From NCBI RefSeq assembly GCF_040932485.1, contig NZ_JBFRBH010000001.1, forward strand, positions 310,001 through 374,000: a DNA stretch of 64,000 nucleotides. The letters are read 5' to 3'. The position numbers and the translations under genes were made by a program. Positions 1 through 8,699 of this stretch are shown piece after piece; position 1 is the stretch's first letter, and every line of letters starts with the position of its first letter. Source of the DNA: Gymnodinialimonas sp. 202GB13-11 (GTDB lineage Bacteria; Pseudomonadota; Alphaproteobacteria; Rhodobacterales; Rhodobacteraceae). The notes under the pieces are model-generated. The model did not search any database, was not told the DNA's origin, and saw only the letters and a program-made list of their open reading frames with translations.

Positions 1-711
1 AAGGGTCTGCATGGTTGCATCGCCGACGCATTAAACGCGGCGGACGGGATAAGCGCGACAACCGCCACCCTTCAAGAGCCTGAACATGGGCTACCACAAT
101 CGCGACTGGACGAGACAGATGTGTTGCTTTGGTGGGGCCACGCCGCCCACGGGGATGTCAGTGATGAAGTGGTGGAGCGCGTGGTTGAAGCCGTCTGGGG
201 CGGTATGGGTCTGATCCTTTTGCATTCTTCTCATTTCGCAAAGGTTTTCAAACGGCTGATGGGCACGCCCTGCAACCTCACTTGGCGCGAAGCGGGGGAA
301 CGTGAACGCCTATGGGTTTCTGCCCGTCAGCACCCCATTGCGCGTGGCCTGCCAGATCATTTTGAGCTGGAACATGAAGAGATGTACGGAGAGCCCTTCG
401 CCGTGCCGGAGCCGCTGGAAACTGTCTTCATCAGCTGGTTTCAGGGCGGCGAAGTCTTCCGATCCGGTTTGACCTACCGTCGTGGCGCGGGCAAAGTCTT
501 CTATTTCCGCCCCGGACACGAGACATATCCTACCTATTTCGACCCCAACATTCGCCGCGTTTTGGTCAACGCCACCCGATGGGCGCACAATCCCGAAGCC
601 CGTCAGTCGTCTGATTGGGACGCACCCAACATTGACGTTAGTGATGCGTTGGAACCCCTCGAACATCGCGGTGCGAAGCTTCACAAAGAGGGTGACGCTG
701 GATTCCAATAG
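1..711 (+). CDS. ThuA-like domain protein (5' end cut by window)
   Basis: The reading frame is open from base 1 to the stop at 711, so the start lies before the window; the first in-window ATG (121) is internal. The visible 236 residues match the ThuA/trehalose-utilisation family, a class I glutamine-amidotransferase-like fold: a '[14 protein letters not shown]' strand, a '[13 protein letters not shown]' strand, '[19 protein letters not shown]' and '[10 protein letters not shown]' near the end. Family members occur in sugar-utilisation clusters and their reaction is poorly defined. It is separated by 383 bases from the convergent sulfonate operon, so no functional link is evident. Confident in family, not in substrate. 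Confidence 0.85.
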   Translation, partial: KGLHGCIADALNAADGISATTATLQEPEHGLPQSRLDETDVLLWWGHAAHGDVSDEVVERVVEAVWGGMGLILLHSSHFAKVFKRLMGTPCNLTWREAGERERLWVSARQHPIARGLPDHFELEHEEMYGEPFAVPEPLETVFISWFQGGEVFRSGLTYRRGAGKVFYFRPGHETYPTYFDPNIRRVLVNATRWAHNPEARQSSDWDAPNIDVSDALEPLEHRGAKLHKEGDAGFQ

Positions 712-1094
712 CCACTTCGACCGATATCATTTGGAACTTTTGTTGGCTTGGAACTTTGCGACCTGCCAAAAGGTGAAATTTCATGCCACGGCAGCGTCGG
801 CCACTTGGAGAAACACAGCTTACAAAGCGGGCCTTTGGCCAACGCCCCTGCTTCGCGCGGTTTCTTTGCTATTCTACGACACCTGTCGTGGTTCATTTGG
901 GGCCATTTGCTTACACGGCATGGTCCGGTCGGTCTTCTCTTGAAGAGTGATCTGTTTGTGAAGAATTCTGTAAATGCAGATGACCCTAGCGGCGTTTCAG
1001 ACGCCCCCGTGACTCAGCGGTGGAGGCAGGTGTCGTGGGATAGAAGCTGCAGCCCTCGCACGGGCGCTTGAATGGATGGAAGTGATGGGCTGAG
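712..1094. other. 383-base gene-free gap between convergent genes
   Basis: No convincing gene is present. Small ORFs on both strands give composition-biased products with no recognisable motif. The stretch looks less GC-rich than its surroundings. A short inverted repeat (GGCGT, five bases, ACGCC, 991-1005) lies about 90 bases past the end of the minus-strand sulfonate operon but has no T-tract. The last bases (about 1046-1093) read in one frame as a plausible C-terminal tail, which could be a decayed gene end or chance. Confidence 0.5.
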
Positions 1095-2189
1095 CTAGCC
1101 CGCGCGCGGCATCTCGGTCGCCCCGATCTGGGCCAGTGTGATGCTGGTCTCTGATGTTAGAACGGACCAAAGCTGCTCCAAACCCTCTTCCCCACCAGCA
1201 GCGATTGCGAACTGCAAGACGCGCCCGAAAAAGGCGAAGTCTGCGCCCTGCATGTAGGCTTTGACCACATCCTCGCCGCTGCGCAAACCGGTATCGAAGA
1301 ACAACGGGTAGTCGGGGCCAACGGCCTCGCGGATCGCTGGCAGGACAGAGATCGGGGCAGGGGCACTTTCCAATTGTCGAGCGCCGTGGCTGGATACCTG
1401 AATGGCATCGACGCCCTCTGACTTGAGGCGTCCGGCATCTTCCGGATCGAGCACGCCTTTCACCACCAGATTGCCCTTCCAGGCCTCCCGCAATTGCTTA
1501 AGCGTGTCCCAATCCGCCTTTGCTCGGCTCGCCTTCCGGTCAAAGGAAAAGCCATCCATCCGAAAATTTGCCATGTCAGGTTTGCCTGCAAGAAGCGAAG
1601 TTATGGACCAGCGCGGGTGCAAGGCGAAGTCGAGGAACTGCCACGGACCTATGCGGAAGGGCATGGTGAAGCCGTGGCGGAGTTCGCGGGGGCGGCGGCC
1701 AACCTCAGGGACATCGACGGTCAGAACAAGAGTCTCATAACCCGCGGCTTTGGCCCGCTCCACGAGCTTGAAGGTCTCCGTCCCATCGCCTGAGAAATAG
1801 AGCTGGAACCATGCATGGCCCTGAGCTTCTTCTATAATATCTTCTAGTGGCGTGGATGATACGGTGGACACGCCCAAAGGCACCTCCTCCCGTGCGGCCA
1901 GGCGCGCCAGCATCAGGTCGGCGCCGGGGCCGGAAAGGTTGCACATGCCCATCGGCGAGATGCCGAAAGGGGCTTTTGTTTTCCGTCCAAAAACCGTGGA
2001 AGACAAATCCCGCTGGCTCACATCGCGCAGGATCCGGGGGCGCAAGGTCAGCGCATCGAAGGCGGAGCGGTTTCGGTCTGCGCCCGTTTCTGCCCCTGCG
2101 GCCCCGTCGATATAGTCGAATACCATCCAGGGCAGACGTCGCTTCGCGATGCGCCGCGCGTCCGCGCTGGAATGGATCGCCGGGGCCAT
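1095..2189 (-). CDS. FMN-dependent alpha-hydroxy acid dehydrogenase, probable sulfolactate dehydrogenase
   Basis: 364 residues, the normal length for the FMN-dependent L-lactate dehydrogenase/glycolate oxidase family. Visible marks are the N-terminal 'FDYIDGAAG', 'ISPMGM', 'FQLYF', 'LTVDVP', the FMN-contacting Lys244 in 'VVKGVLDPEDA', the catalytic His268 and substrate-binding Arg271 in 'SSHGARQ', and 'FDTGLRSGEDV'. It is the last gene of the operon, starting one base after comE stops. Because the upstream enzymes make sulfolactate and the adjacent ComDE consumes sulfopyruvate, the inferred reaction is oxidation of sulfolactate to sulfopyruvate. Known sulfolactate dehydrogenases (ComC/SlcC, SlcD) belong to other families, so this would be a non-homologous replacement. 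An ordinary lactate or glycolate substrate remains possible. Confidence 0.85.
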   Translation of the reverse strand: MAPAIHSSADARRIAKRRLPWMVFDYIDGAAGAETGADRNRSAFDALTLRPRILRDVSQRDLSSTVFGRKTKAPFGISPMGMCNLSGPGADLMLARLAAREEVPLGVSTVSSTPLEDIIEEAQGHAWFQLYFSGDGTETFKLVERAKAAGYETLVLTVDVPEVGRRPRELRHGFTMPFRIGPWQFLDFALHPRWSITSLLAGKPDMANFRMDGFSFDRKASRAKADWDTLKQLREAWKGNLVVKGVLDPEDAGRLKSEGVDAIQVSSHGARQLESAPAPISVLPAIREAVGPDYPLFFDTGLRSGEDVVKAYMQGADFAFFGRVLQFAIAAGGEEGLEQLWSVLTSETSITLAQIGATEMPRAG

Positions 2190-2190
2190 T

Positions 2191-2745
2191 TTAGCTGGCC
2201 ACGGCTTTCATGAAACGGTCACGGATGATGACCGGGTCCATCGTGATGACAGGGTTCTTCGCATTGCCGCTGTCGCATTTCACGATCATCACAGTGCCTT
2301 TGCCGCTGTCGAGCGCGGCTTGCAGGGCCTTGCCAGTATCGACGTCTTGAACCTCGACCACATTGTCACAGCCCGCTGCACGCGCCATGCCGGCAAGGTC
2401 CGTCTTGCGACCTGTATAGGTCGGTTGATCTCCGGTGGACCCATAGGAGCCATTGTCGATGATCATCAGGATGTAGTTGTCGGGACAGTTGTTACCGATG
2501 GTCGGCAGCGTGCCGAGGTTCGTCAGCACCGAGCCATCGCCGTCAATCACCACGACCGGCTTGGGCTGCGACAGGGCGAGGCCCAGACCGATGGAAGAGG
2601 CCAGACCCATTGTGCCGAGCATGTAGAAATTCGTCGGCTGGTCATCGATGGCGTGCAGTTCCTGGGACGGAATACCGATATTGCAGACGACAAGTTGGTC
2701 ACGGAGGATGGGCGCGATCTCGCGCAGTATTTCAGAACGGATCAT
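2191..2745 (-). CDS. comE: Sulfopyruvate decarboxylase, beta (TPP-binding) subunit
   Basis: 184 residues. It is the C-terminal half of a thiamine-pyrophosphate decarboxylase: 'MGLASSIGLGLA' and the pyrophosphate/Mg motif starting GDGS near residues 69-72 and ending with Asn98 in 'IIDN', followed by 'YGSTGDQPTYTG'. The start at 2745 makes a 4-base ATGA overlap with comD; an upstream in-frame start at 2766 would add seven poorly conserved residues. With ComD it should convert sulfopyruvate to sulfoacetaldehyde and CO2 in the cytoplasm. Phosphonopyruvate decarboxylase is homologous, but that enzyme is usually a single chain and no phosphonate genes are nearby. Confidence 0.88.
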   Translation of the reverse strand: MIRSEILREIAPILRDQLVVCNIGIPSQELHAIDDQPTNFYMLGTMGLASSIGLGLALSQPKPVVVIDGDGSVLTNLGTLPTIGNNCPDNYILMIIDNGSYGSTGDQPTYTGRKTDLAGMARAAGCDNVVEVQDVDTGKALQAALDSGKGTVMIVKCDSGNAKNPVITMDPVIIRDRFMKAVAS

Positions 2746-3248
2746 TGGTCGCCATAGCCTCCCCAAAAGGATGCGTCCGTCAGGATCGCGACGGGTTTGT
2801 TTGCCATAAAGGTATATTTCAGGATCTCGTCGAACTCATCCGCGTCCGATTCCTTGTGGAAATGGTAGGTCGGAATCAGCATCTGGTTCAGCAGCGCTTT
2901 CGTGTGCACGGCCATCTCCACCTGACAGGCCACCGGTTCGCGCAACTCACCCCGGTACGAGATCAGGATCGGCAGAGGCATCCGGTAATACTGTGTTAGC
3001 GTCGCCAGCGTGTTGATCGTCACGCCAATCGCGGTGTTCTGCATGATGATAGCGGGGCGTTTGCCGCCCATCCATGCACCCGCGCACAGGCCCATGCCCT
3101 CGTCTTCTTTGTTCGACGGGATATGGAATATCTCGGGGCGCGCTTCGACCTCGTCGATCACGCCGGCCAGTTGCTTGCACGGCACGGTGGTGATGAAGGA
3201 CACGTCGTTGGCGACGAAATCGTCAACGAGCTTCTTGGAAATGCTCAC
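2742..3248 (-). CDS. comD: Sulfopyruvate decarboxylase, alpha subunit
   Basis: 168 residues, the N-terminal (PYR) half of a split TPP-dependent decarboxylase. 'TVPCKQLAGVID' and 'HIPSNKEDEGMGLCAGAW' (with the glutamate expected to activate the thiamine ring around residues 48-50) are typical of ComD. It forms the heteromeric enzyme with ComE encoded immediately downstream in a translationally coupled arrangement. The start at 3248 is 63 bases after the universal stress protein gene. In the coenzyme M pathway of methanogens the same enzyme is biosynthetic; in roseobacters it is part of sulfolactate/DHPS degradation, which fits this operon. The next enzyme, sulfoacetaldehyde acetyltransferase (xsc), is not in the window. 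Confidence 0.88.
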   Translation of the reverse strand: MSISKKLVDDFVANDVSFITTVPCKQLAGVIDEVEARPEIFHIPSNKEDEGMGLCAGAWMGGKRPAIIMQNTAIGVTINTLATLTQYYRMPLPILISYRGELREPVACQVEMAVHTKALLNQMLIPTYHFHKESDADEFDEILKYTFMANKPVAILTDASFWGGYGDQ

Positions 3249-3311
3249 GTTTCTCGGTGCTCCTGATGGGTTTTGCGATGCGTGTATCGCGCGTTGGAAA
3301 AGGAAAGGGGT

Positions 3312-3725
3312 TCAGACGGTGTCGCGTAAAACGTGCACCGCGCAGGGGGCATGGCGCACGACGCGAGCCGCCGTAGACCCAAGCAGAAAATCGGCAAGAT
3401 CAGGCTTGTGCGAGCCCATGATGATCAGATCAGCACTTTCCGCTTGGGCTACATCCACGATGGTGCGCCCGCCATGGCCTTTCACGGCGACACCGCGCGC
3501 GTTGGGCACATCAGCCATGCGGTCGGCCATCTTTGCCTTGGCCGCCGCAAAGGCCCGTTCGGGCACGTCGGCATCGATGAAGGCATTCACGCTTCCAGCG
3601 GGTTCTTCGAATACATGCAAGGCGGTGATCTGCCCGCCGTTGTTCAACAAAGTCTGGGCGAGTTTCATGGCCTGCGGACCGTAGCCATGATCCAGCGCCA
3701 TCGCGATAATGATGTGGTTATACAT
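3312..3725 (-). CDS. Universal stress protein (UspA family)
   Basis: 137 residues, the standard size of a single-domain Usp. It begins 'MYNHIIIAMALDHGYG', contains 'ITALHVFEEPAG', and ends with the nucleotide-binding signature 'ADLIIMGSHKPDL...LLGSTAARVVRHAPCAVHVLR', where G-2x-G-9x-G(S) resembles the ATP-binding type (here GSH ... GST). It sits inside the sulfonate operon, 32 bases after the alcohol dehydrogenase gene. Usp genes are also found in roseobacter taurine/sulfonate clusters, where their role is unclear. It is not an enzyme of the pathway as far as can be judged; a sensor or chaperone-like function is inference. Confidence 0.85.
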   Translation of the reverse strand: MYNHIIIAMALDHGYGPQAMKLAQTLLNNGGQITALHVFEEPAGSVNAFIDADVPERAFAAAKAKMADRMADVPNARGVAVKGHGGRTIVDVAQAESADLIIMGSHKPDLADFLLGSTAARVVRHAPCAVHVLRDTV

Positions 3726-3757
3726 GGCGGCTCAACTCCAGTTGGGAAAAGGGGGCG

Positions 3758-4738
3758 TCAGTCATGAGGGTGCAATACGATCTTGGGTGCAGCAACGCGT
3801 CCCGCGCGAATATCCGCGAACGCTTGCGCCCCTTCAGATAGTGGGCGTGCTTCCGTCCAATCAAGGGGGCCAAGCAGCCCGTCGAACAGGGCCTTTGCGC
3901 AATCGCGGAAGTCTTGCGCGGTGTAAGTATAGGTGCCGATAAAGGTGATTTCCTGCAAAGTCATGCGCCGGGCGTCGAGGCCCCCGGTGTCCTCGCCAAG
4001 GCCCACATGGGCAATGACGCCGCCCGGTGCGGTGTGGGCCGAGGCCGTCGCGCGGGTTGCGGCGAAGCCCACAGCGTCAATCACGAGCGAATACAGCCCC
4101 TCAGGTTCCGATCGCGCGTTTTGCGCACACACATCCACTAGGTAGGCACGGCGTGTATCGTTGGGCTCCGTGATTGTAATGTCTTCAACGTCCATCGCGC
4201 GAAGCGCAAGCGCTGCCGCAAGGCCAATCGCACCGCCGCCGATCACAAGCGCGCGGATGGGCATTTTCGGATCAAGGACGGCAAGCGCAAGCTGCACTGC
4301 ATGCCAACTAACGGCCAAAGGCTCCGCCAATGCCGCTTTTGCAAGCGGCACGTCATCAGGGACCATGATCAGATTGCTTTCCGGCATCGCCACATATTGC
4401 GCAAACGCGCCCTCACGCGGCGGCATGGAGATGATCTGACGCTCTGGGCACAGATTCTCGCGGCCAGATGCACAGGCCAGGCAGGTACCACACGTGACCA
4501 ACGGATTGATCGTTACCCGCTCGCCGTCACGGGGGCCGCCTTCGATCACACCAGCGGCCTCATGGCCCAGGATCAGTGGCGCAGGGCGGCGGGCATCGTG
4601 GCCAAGGTAGGCGTGCATGTCGGACCCGCAGACGCCGACCGCTTCGACACGGATCAGATGCTCGCCCGGGCGCGGCACGGCCAAGTCGGTGTCACGGAAA
4701 CCAAGGGTTTCAACGCCATCATAGATCAGGGCTTTCAT
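3758..4738 (-). CDS. hpsP: Zinc-dependent dehydrogenase, HpsP-like (DHPS 2-dehydrogenase)
   Basis: 326 residues, medium-chain alcohol dehydrogenase family. Catalytic zinc ligands Cys37 ('GVCGSDMH') and His59-Glu60 ('LGHEAAG') and the structural-zinc cysteines 83, 86, 89 and 97 are all present; the Rossmann motif is 'VIGGGAIGLAAALALRA'. The start at 4738 (MKALIYDG) overlaps the SDR stop as TGATG; a longer version starting at 4804 would add 22 residues encoded by the SDR gene and is rejected. In characterised clusters (Cupriavidus, Ruegeria) HpsO and HpsP interconvert DHPS enantiomers through the 2-keto form so that HpsN can oxidise one of them. The symbol is assigned from context; sorbitol/threonine-type substrates are alternatives. 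Confidence 0.72.
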   Translation of the reverse strand: MKALIYDGVETLGFRDTDLAVPRPGEHLIRVEAVGVCGSDMHAYLGHDARRPAPLILGHEAAGVIEGGPRDGERVTINPLVTCGTCLACASGRENLCPERQIISMPPREGAFAQYVAMPESNLIMVPDDVPLAKAALAEPLAVSWHAVQLALAVLDPKMPIRALVIGGGAIGLAAALALRAMDVEDITITEPNDTRRAYLVDVCAQNARSEPEGLYSLVIDAVGFAATRATASAHTAPGGVIAHVGLGEDTGGLDARRMTLQEITFIGTYTYTAQDFRDCAKALFDGLLGPLDWTEARPLSEGAQAFADIRAGRVAAPKIVLHPHD

Positions 4739-5496
4739 TTCGCCGTGAACCCTCCGTCCACCATCAAAACCTGCCCAGTGACATAGGCGCTGGCCTCGGA
4801 ACACAGGAACAGAAGCGGGCCGTCGATGTCATCCAACAGGCCGTTGCGCCCCACGCAAGTCTGCGCCGCATTGCGGGCGGCGCGCTCGGGGTCAGCGAAG
4901 ACAGGACCGGTCAACTCGGTCGGGAAGAAGCCCGGCCCGATGGCGTTGGCGTTGATGCCGAACTGCGACCACGCCTCAGCCATGGCGCGGGTAAGCTGGC
5001 CGATACCCGCCTTGGACGCGCCGTAGGCGACCCCGCCCGGAAACGCGCGGGAGGTCTGGAGCGAGGCGAAATTCACCACGCGGCCCCAGCCTTTGTCTTT
5101 CATCGCGGGCACGAAAGCCTGCGTCAGAAAGAAGGGAGCTGCGAGGTTGAGGTTCAGGGTCAGATCCCACCCCTCTGGTGTGACGTCATCCGCCGCCTGC
5201 CGAGTATTCACACCCGCCGCATGGACGACGATGTCGGGCGGGCCGAACGGGGCGGTCACACGGGCCGCGACGTCCTGCAACGCGCTGCGATCCGCCAAAT
5301 CAGCCGAGACAATCGCGGCGGGTGGGCCTGTGCGGTCCGCCCAATCCTGTAATTCCTCTTCCCGTCGCGCCACCGCAACAACCCGCGCCCCTGCATCGGC
5401 CAGCGCGCTGGCGGCCTGCTGCCCCAGCCCGGCGCTGGCGCCGGTCACACAAGCCACCCGGCCCGTCAGATCGAAGAGGCGCGAGGTGTCCGACAT
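4735..5496 (-). CDS. hpsO: Short-chain dehydrogenase, HpsO-like (DHPS 2-dehydrogenase)
   Basis: 253 residues, classical SDR. Visible are the cofactor motif 'TGASAGLG' (19-26 region), 'HAAG' at 92-95 in place of NNAG, the catalytic Ser145, Tyr158 and Lys162 ('AYGASKAG'), and a C-terminal 'GQVLMVDGGFTAK' ending typical of the family. It is translationally coupled to both neighbours: TGATG junctions with hpsN upstream and hpsP downstream. Its place between hpsN and hpsP reproduces the hpsNOP order of known DHPS clusters, which is the basis for the name. The SDR family is broad, so the substrate is inferred from context only. Confidence 0.72.
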   Translation of the reverse strand: MSDTSRLFDLTGRVACVTGASAGLGQQAASALADAGARVVAVARREEELQDWADRTGPPAAIVSADLADRSALQDVAARVTAPFGPPDIVVHAAGVNTRQAADDVTPEGWDLTLNLNLAAPFFLTQAFVPAMKDKGWGRVVNFASLQTSRAFPGGVAYGASKAGIGQLTRAMAEAWSQFGINANAIGPGFFPTELTGPVFADPERAARNAAQTCVGRNGLLDDIDGPLLFLCSEASAYVTGQVLMVDGGFTAK

Positions 5497-6803
5497 CAGC
5501 CGTCGGCGCTCAGATCGAAATTCTCACCCGGGAAGTATTTCGCCAAACGCACATCTGCGGCGCGGGCATGGCCCTCCATCCCCTCAAGGCGAGAGATGCG
5601 CGCCGTCGCCTCGGCCACCCCACGCGATCCTTCGCGCGTGGCCTGCTGCCAGGTGACGATCTTCATGTATTTGTGCACGGAAAGGCCGCCCGTGTAGGAC
5701 GCAGCGCCTGAGGTCGGCAGAACGTGGTTCGTCCCCGTCGCCTTGTCGCCATAGGACACGGTCGTCTCTTCGCCAACGAAGAGTGAGCCGTAGCAGGTCA
5801 GACGATCCTTCCACCAATCCAGATCTTCGGCCTGAACGGTCAGATGCTCCGGCGCATATTCGTCGGAACAGGCGGCCATGTCTTCGCGATCTTCGCAGAT
5901 GATGACCTCCGCGTAATCACGCCACGCGGCGGTCGCGTTTTCGCGGTTGGTCTCGGGCAGATCGTCGATCAGGCCTGGCACCAGCGCCATGACCTTCTCC
6001 GCCAACTCGCGATTATCCGTCACCAGCCAAACCGGAGAGTTATAGCCATGCTCGGCCTGGCTCACCAAATCGGTGGCCACGATATGCGCGTCGGCCGTTT
6101 TGTCGGCGAGGATCAGGCTGTCGGTTGGCCCCGCAATCATGTCGATGCCCACACGGCCAAAGAGGATGCGCTTGGCTTCGGCCACGAATTGGTTGCCGGG
6201 GCCGACAAGGATATTCGCTTTCGGCAGGCCAAACAGGCCAAAGCTCATCGCCGCGACGCCCTGCACACCGCCAAGCGCCATGATGGTATCCGCGCCGCAG
6301 ATATGGGCGGCGTAGATGATGGCGGGCGCTACACCAACGCCGGGGCGGGGTGGGGAGGTGGCGACGATATGGTTGCAACCCGCGACTTTTGCCGTTGTCA
6401 CGGTCATAATAGCGCTGGCGATGTGGCTGTAGCGGCCACCCGGCACATAGCAGCCAGCCGTATCGACCGGGATCGCCTTTTGGCCTGCGACGAAGCCCGG
6501 CACAATCTCGACTTCAACATCGCTCAACGTCGATTTTTGCGCCTCCGCAAAGCGGCGCACATTGTCGTGGGCAAAGCGAATATCCGCTTTCAGCTTCTCA
6601 GGGACCTGTGCTGCCGCGGCCTCGATCTCTTCGGCGGTCAGGATGATGTTGCCGTCGTATTTGTCGAACTTGGCTGCGTATTCTAGCGCCTTCGCGTCAC
6701 CGCCCGTCTCGATATCAGCAAGGATGTTCTGCACAGTTTCGTGGACGTCCGAGGCATCCGATTTTGAGGTGAGTTGCGCTTTCTTCAAGTATTCGCGGGT
6801 CAT
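5496..6803 (-). CDS. hpsN: Sulfopropanediol 3-dehydrogenase HpsN (histidinol dehydrogenase family)
   Basis: 435 residues, full length for the HisD fold. The zinc and catalytic residues of the family are in place: Gln249 and His252 ('SQAEHGYNSP'), the Glu319-His320 pair ('EYAPEHLTV'), Asp353, His360 ('GTNHVLPT'), His377 and a C-terminal 'EGMEGHAR'. It is the first gene of an operon with SDR, alcohol dehydrogenase and ComDE genes and not with histidine genes, so this is the HpsN branch: NAD-dependent two-step oxidation of (R)-DHPS to (R)-sulfolactate. Two LacI-family operator sequences lie 81-117 bases upstream of the start. Automatic annotation as histidinol dehydrogenase would be misleading. 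Confidence 0.85.
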   Translation of the reverse strand: MTREYLKKAQLTSKSDASDVHETVQNILADIETGGDAKALEYAAKFDKYDGNIILTAEEIEAAAAQVPEKLKADIRFAHDNVRRFAEAQKSTLSDVEVEIVPGFVAGQKAIPVDTAGCYVPGGRYSHIASAIMTVTTAKVAGCNHIVATSPPRPGVGVAPAIIYAAHICGADTIMALGGVQGVAAMSFGLFGLPKANILVGPGNQFVAEAKRILFGRVGIDMIAGPTDSLILADKTADAHIVATDLVSQAEHGYNSPVWLVTDNRELAEKVMALVPGLIDDLPETNRENATAAWRDYAEVIICEDREDMAACSDEYAPEHLTVQAEDLDWWKDRLTCYGSLFVGEETTVSYGDKATGTNHVLPTSGAASYTGGLSVHKYMKIVTWQQATREGSRGVAEATARISRLEGMEGHARAADVRLAKYFPGENFDLSADG

Positions 6804-6883
6804 CGGCGGCCTTGTCCTATCGGTCGGAAATCTGATGCGGTGGGGCTGTTCTATGGCTTAAAACAGCGAATCTGTCATCGACA

Positions 6884-6920
6884 TGTAAGCCCTTGCAGTA
6901 CGATCATGCAAGCGCTTACA
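6884..6920. promoter_or_regulatory. Tandem LacI-family operators upstream of hpsN
   Basis: TGTAAGCCCTTGCA (6884-6897) and TGCAAGCGCTTACA (6907-6920) each fit the LacI/CcpA-family operator pattern TGNAANNNNTTNCA; the second has the classic central CG. Their centres are 23 bases apart, about two helical turns, and the two together also form a larger inverted repeat. They lie 81-117 bases before the hpsN start and behind nothing on the other strand, so they should control the DHPS operon. No LacI regulator gene is in the window. Confidence 0.65.
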
Positions 6921-6995
6921 TTTTGGGCTAACGATGTTTGGCAATCGCTCGATTGCGAACGCCAATCAGGACTGAGAATTCAGGTCAGTTGGGCG

Positions 6996-8699
6996 CTAGA
7001 GCGTCTCGCCACGTCGAACAGCGGCCTCGACTGCTGCGATATCCTCTGCCGACATGCCGTAGTCTCGCGCCGCAGCCTCCGCGCCGATATAGCCCCGCGC
7101 GAGATCTCGAATGACCGCCTCGCGCGACCGCTCCGCCGGATCGCCGTAACCTGCACCACCGGGGAAGGCCATCTGAACGCGCCGCCCGTGTGGCACGAAT
7201 TGCTTGCCTTTGCCCTGCATCGGTGTGCCGTCATCTTGCGCAATCGTAGTGCGCGCACCATCCGCGCCGCCGCGCCGTCCCCGGGCCGGATGCTCGCCCC
7301 GGTCGAACATGGCCTGAATGTCGAATTCATGCCCCTCCCGCGCGCCGACTTCCATATATTGGCCCAAGCCTCCGCGCATCTTTCCTGCACCGCCGCTATC
7401 CGGGCGCAGCTCCTTCCGCCAGATGATCACAGGTCCCGCATGTTCCGTGGCCTCAATCGGCATGGTCATAACACCCGAGGGGAAGGCGGTTGCATTCATC
7501 CCGTCGAGGTCTGGCCGCGCCCCCGACCCGCCGGAGTTAAACGTCAAAACCTCGGAGCGTCGGGCATCCGGCGGGGCAGGGGCGTCTGTGCGCGGCCGCA
7601 GCGACACCTGGAAGTTGCACAAACAGCCCGCTCCTTCCGCTGGCACCAAACCCGGCACGATCTTGTCAAAGGCGTCAAACACTGCATCCGGGACGAAATG
7701 CCCGACGATATGGCGCAAGGCAACAGGCGCCGGGTGTAGCGCATTTACGATTGTGCCTTCCGGGGCTGTGACCTCAAACGGTGCAAGCGAAGCCGCATTG
7801 TTCGGGATCTCCGGCGCGATGGCGACTTTCAGGGCGTAGCAGGCATAGGCCTTGGTGTAGACCATCGGGCAGTTGATGCCCTTCTTGTCGACGCCGCTGG
7901 TGCCTGCGAAATCCGTGAGGATCCTGTCCTGTTCGACGCTCACTTTTACCTTCAGCGCGATCGGCGTGTCGAACCCGTCCATCGTCATCGACCCCTCCGC
8001 CGAGGTGCGAGGCAGCGCGTTGATCGCCTCCAGCGTCGCGCGTCGTGAGTTGTCGAGGATAAAGGCCGCGATCCCGTCCAAATCGTCGAGCCCGAACTCT
8101 TCCATCATATCGACCAGCCGCCGGTGGCCGATCTCGTTACACGTCGCCAGCGCGTAGATGTCGCCAATCAACTGATCCGGCTCCCGCACGTTGCCGCGAA
8201 TGATGCGCGTCAGTGTCTCGTCCACCTCACCACCATCTGCGAATTTCATGATCGGGATATAGAGCCCTTCCTCATAAACGCTCTGCGCATCCGCTCCAAA
8301 CCCGCGCCCGCCGATGTCGACGATATGCGCAGTGCAGGCGAAGAACCCGACCAGCTTGCCTTGGTAGAAGGACGGTGTGACCATGGTGATGTCATGCAAA
8401 TGGCCCGTGCCTTCCCACGGGTCGTTCGTGATGTAAACATCGCCCTCGAACATGTTCTGCCGCCCGATCCGGCGGATGAAATGCGCCACCGCATCGGCCA
8501 TGGCATTTACATGGCCCGGCGTGCCGGTCACGGCCTGGGCCAGCATCTGCCCCTCGCGGTCATAGACTCCAGCCGACAGGTCCCCGGCCTCGCGGACAGA
8601 GGTCGAAAAGGCCGTACGCACCAGCGCCTGTGCCTGTTCTTCGACAACCGAGATCAGGCGGTTCCACATGATCTGATAGGCAACACTAGATTGGGTCAT
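6996..8699 (-). CDS. hyuB: Hydantoinase B / oxoprolinase-type subunit
   Basis: 567 residues, the usual size of HyuB, the partner of HyuA in ATP-dependent N-methylhydantoin/oxoproline hydrolysis and in acetone/acetophenone carboxylases. The N-terminus 'QIMWNRLISVVEEQAQALVRTAFS', then 'ITNDPWEGTGHLHDITMV', and the C-terminal 'GGAGYGDPAERS' are characteristic. The start at 8699 overlaps the hyuA stop by four bases (ATGA); an upstream start at 8759 is inside hyuA and is rejected. Expected to form a cytoplasmic complex with HyuA. Substrate cannot be read from the sequence; cyclic amide (hydantoin, 5-oxoproline) is the family default. Confidence 0.85.
   Translation of the reverse strand: MTQSSVAYQIMWNRLISVVEEQAQALVRTAFSTSVREAGDLSAGVYDREGQMLAQAVTGTPGHVNAMADAVAHFIRRIGRQNMFEGDVYITNDPWEGTGHLHDITMVTPSFYQGKLVGFFACTAHIVDIGGRGFGADAQSVYEEGLYIPIMKFADGGEVDETLTRIIRGNVREPDQLIGDIYALATCNEIGHRRLVDMMEEFGLDDLDGIAAFILDNSRRATLEAINALPRTSAEGSMTMDGFDTPIALKVKVSVEQDRILTDFAGTSGVDKKGINCPMVYTKAYACYALKVAIAPEIPNNAASLAPFEVTAPEGTIVNALHPAPVALRHIVGHFVPDAVFDAFDKIVPGLVPAEGAGCLCNFQVSLRPRTDAPAPPDARRSEVLTFNSGGSGARPDLDGMNATAFPSGVMTMPIEATEHAGPVIIWRKELRPDSGGAGKMRGGLGQYMEVGAREGHEFDIQAMFDRGEHPARGRRGGADGARTTIAQDDGTPMQGKGKQFVPHGRRVQMAFPGGAGYGDPAERSREAVIRDLARGYIGAEAAARDYGMSAEDIAAVEAAVRRGETL

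Noticed and set aside
748-1071. ORF in the 712-1094 gap
   Set aside because: Composition not protein-like, no start signal, and no motif.
5496-6803. Histidinol dehydrogenase (hisD) annotation
   Set aside because: Fold and catalytic residues are HisD-like, but the gene begins an operon with DHPS/sulfopyruvate enzymes and no histidine genes; HpsN is the better call.
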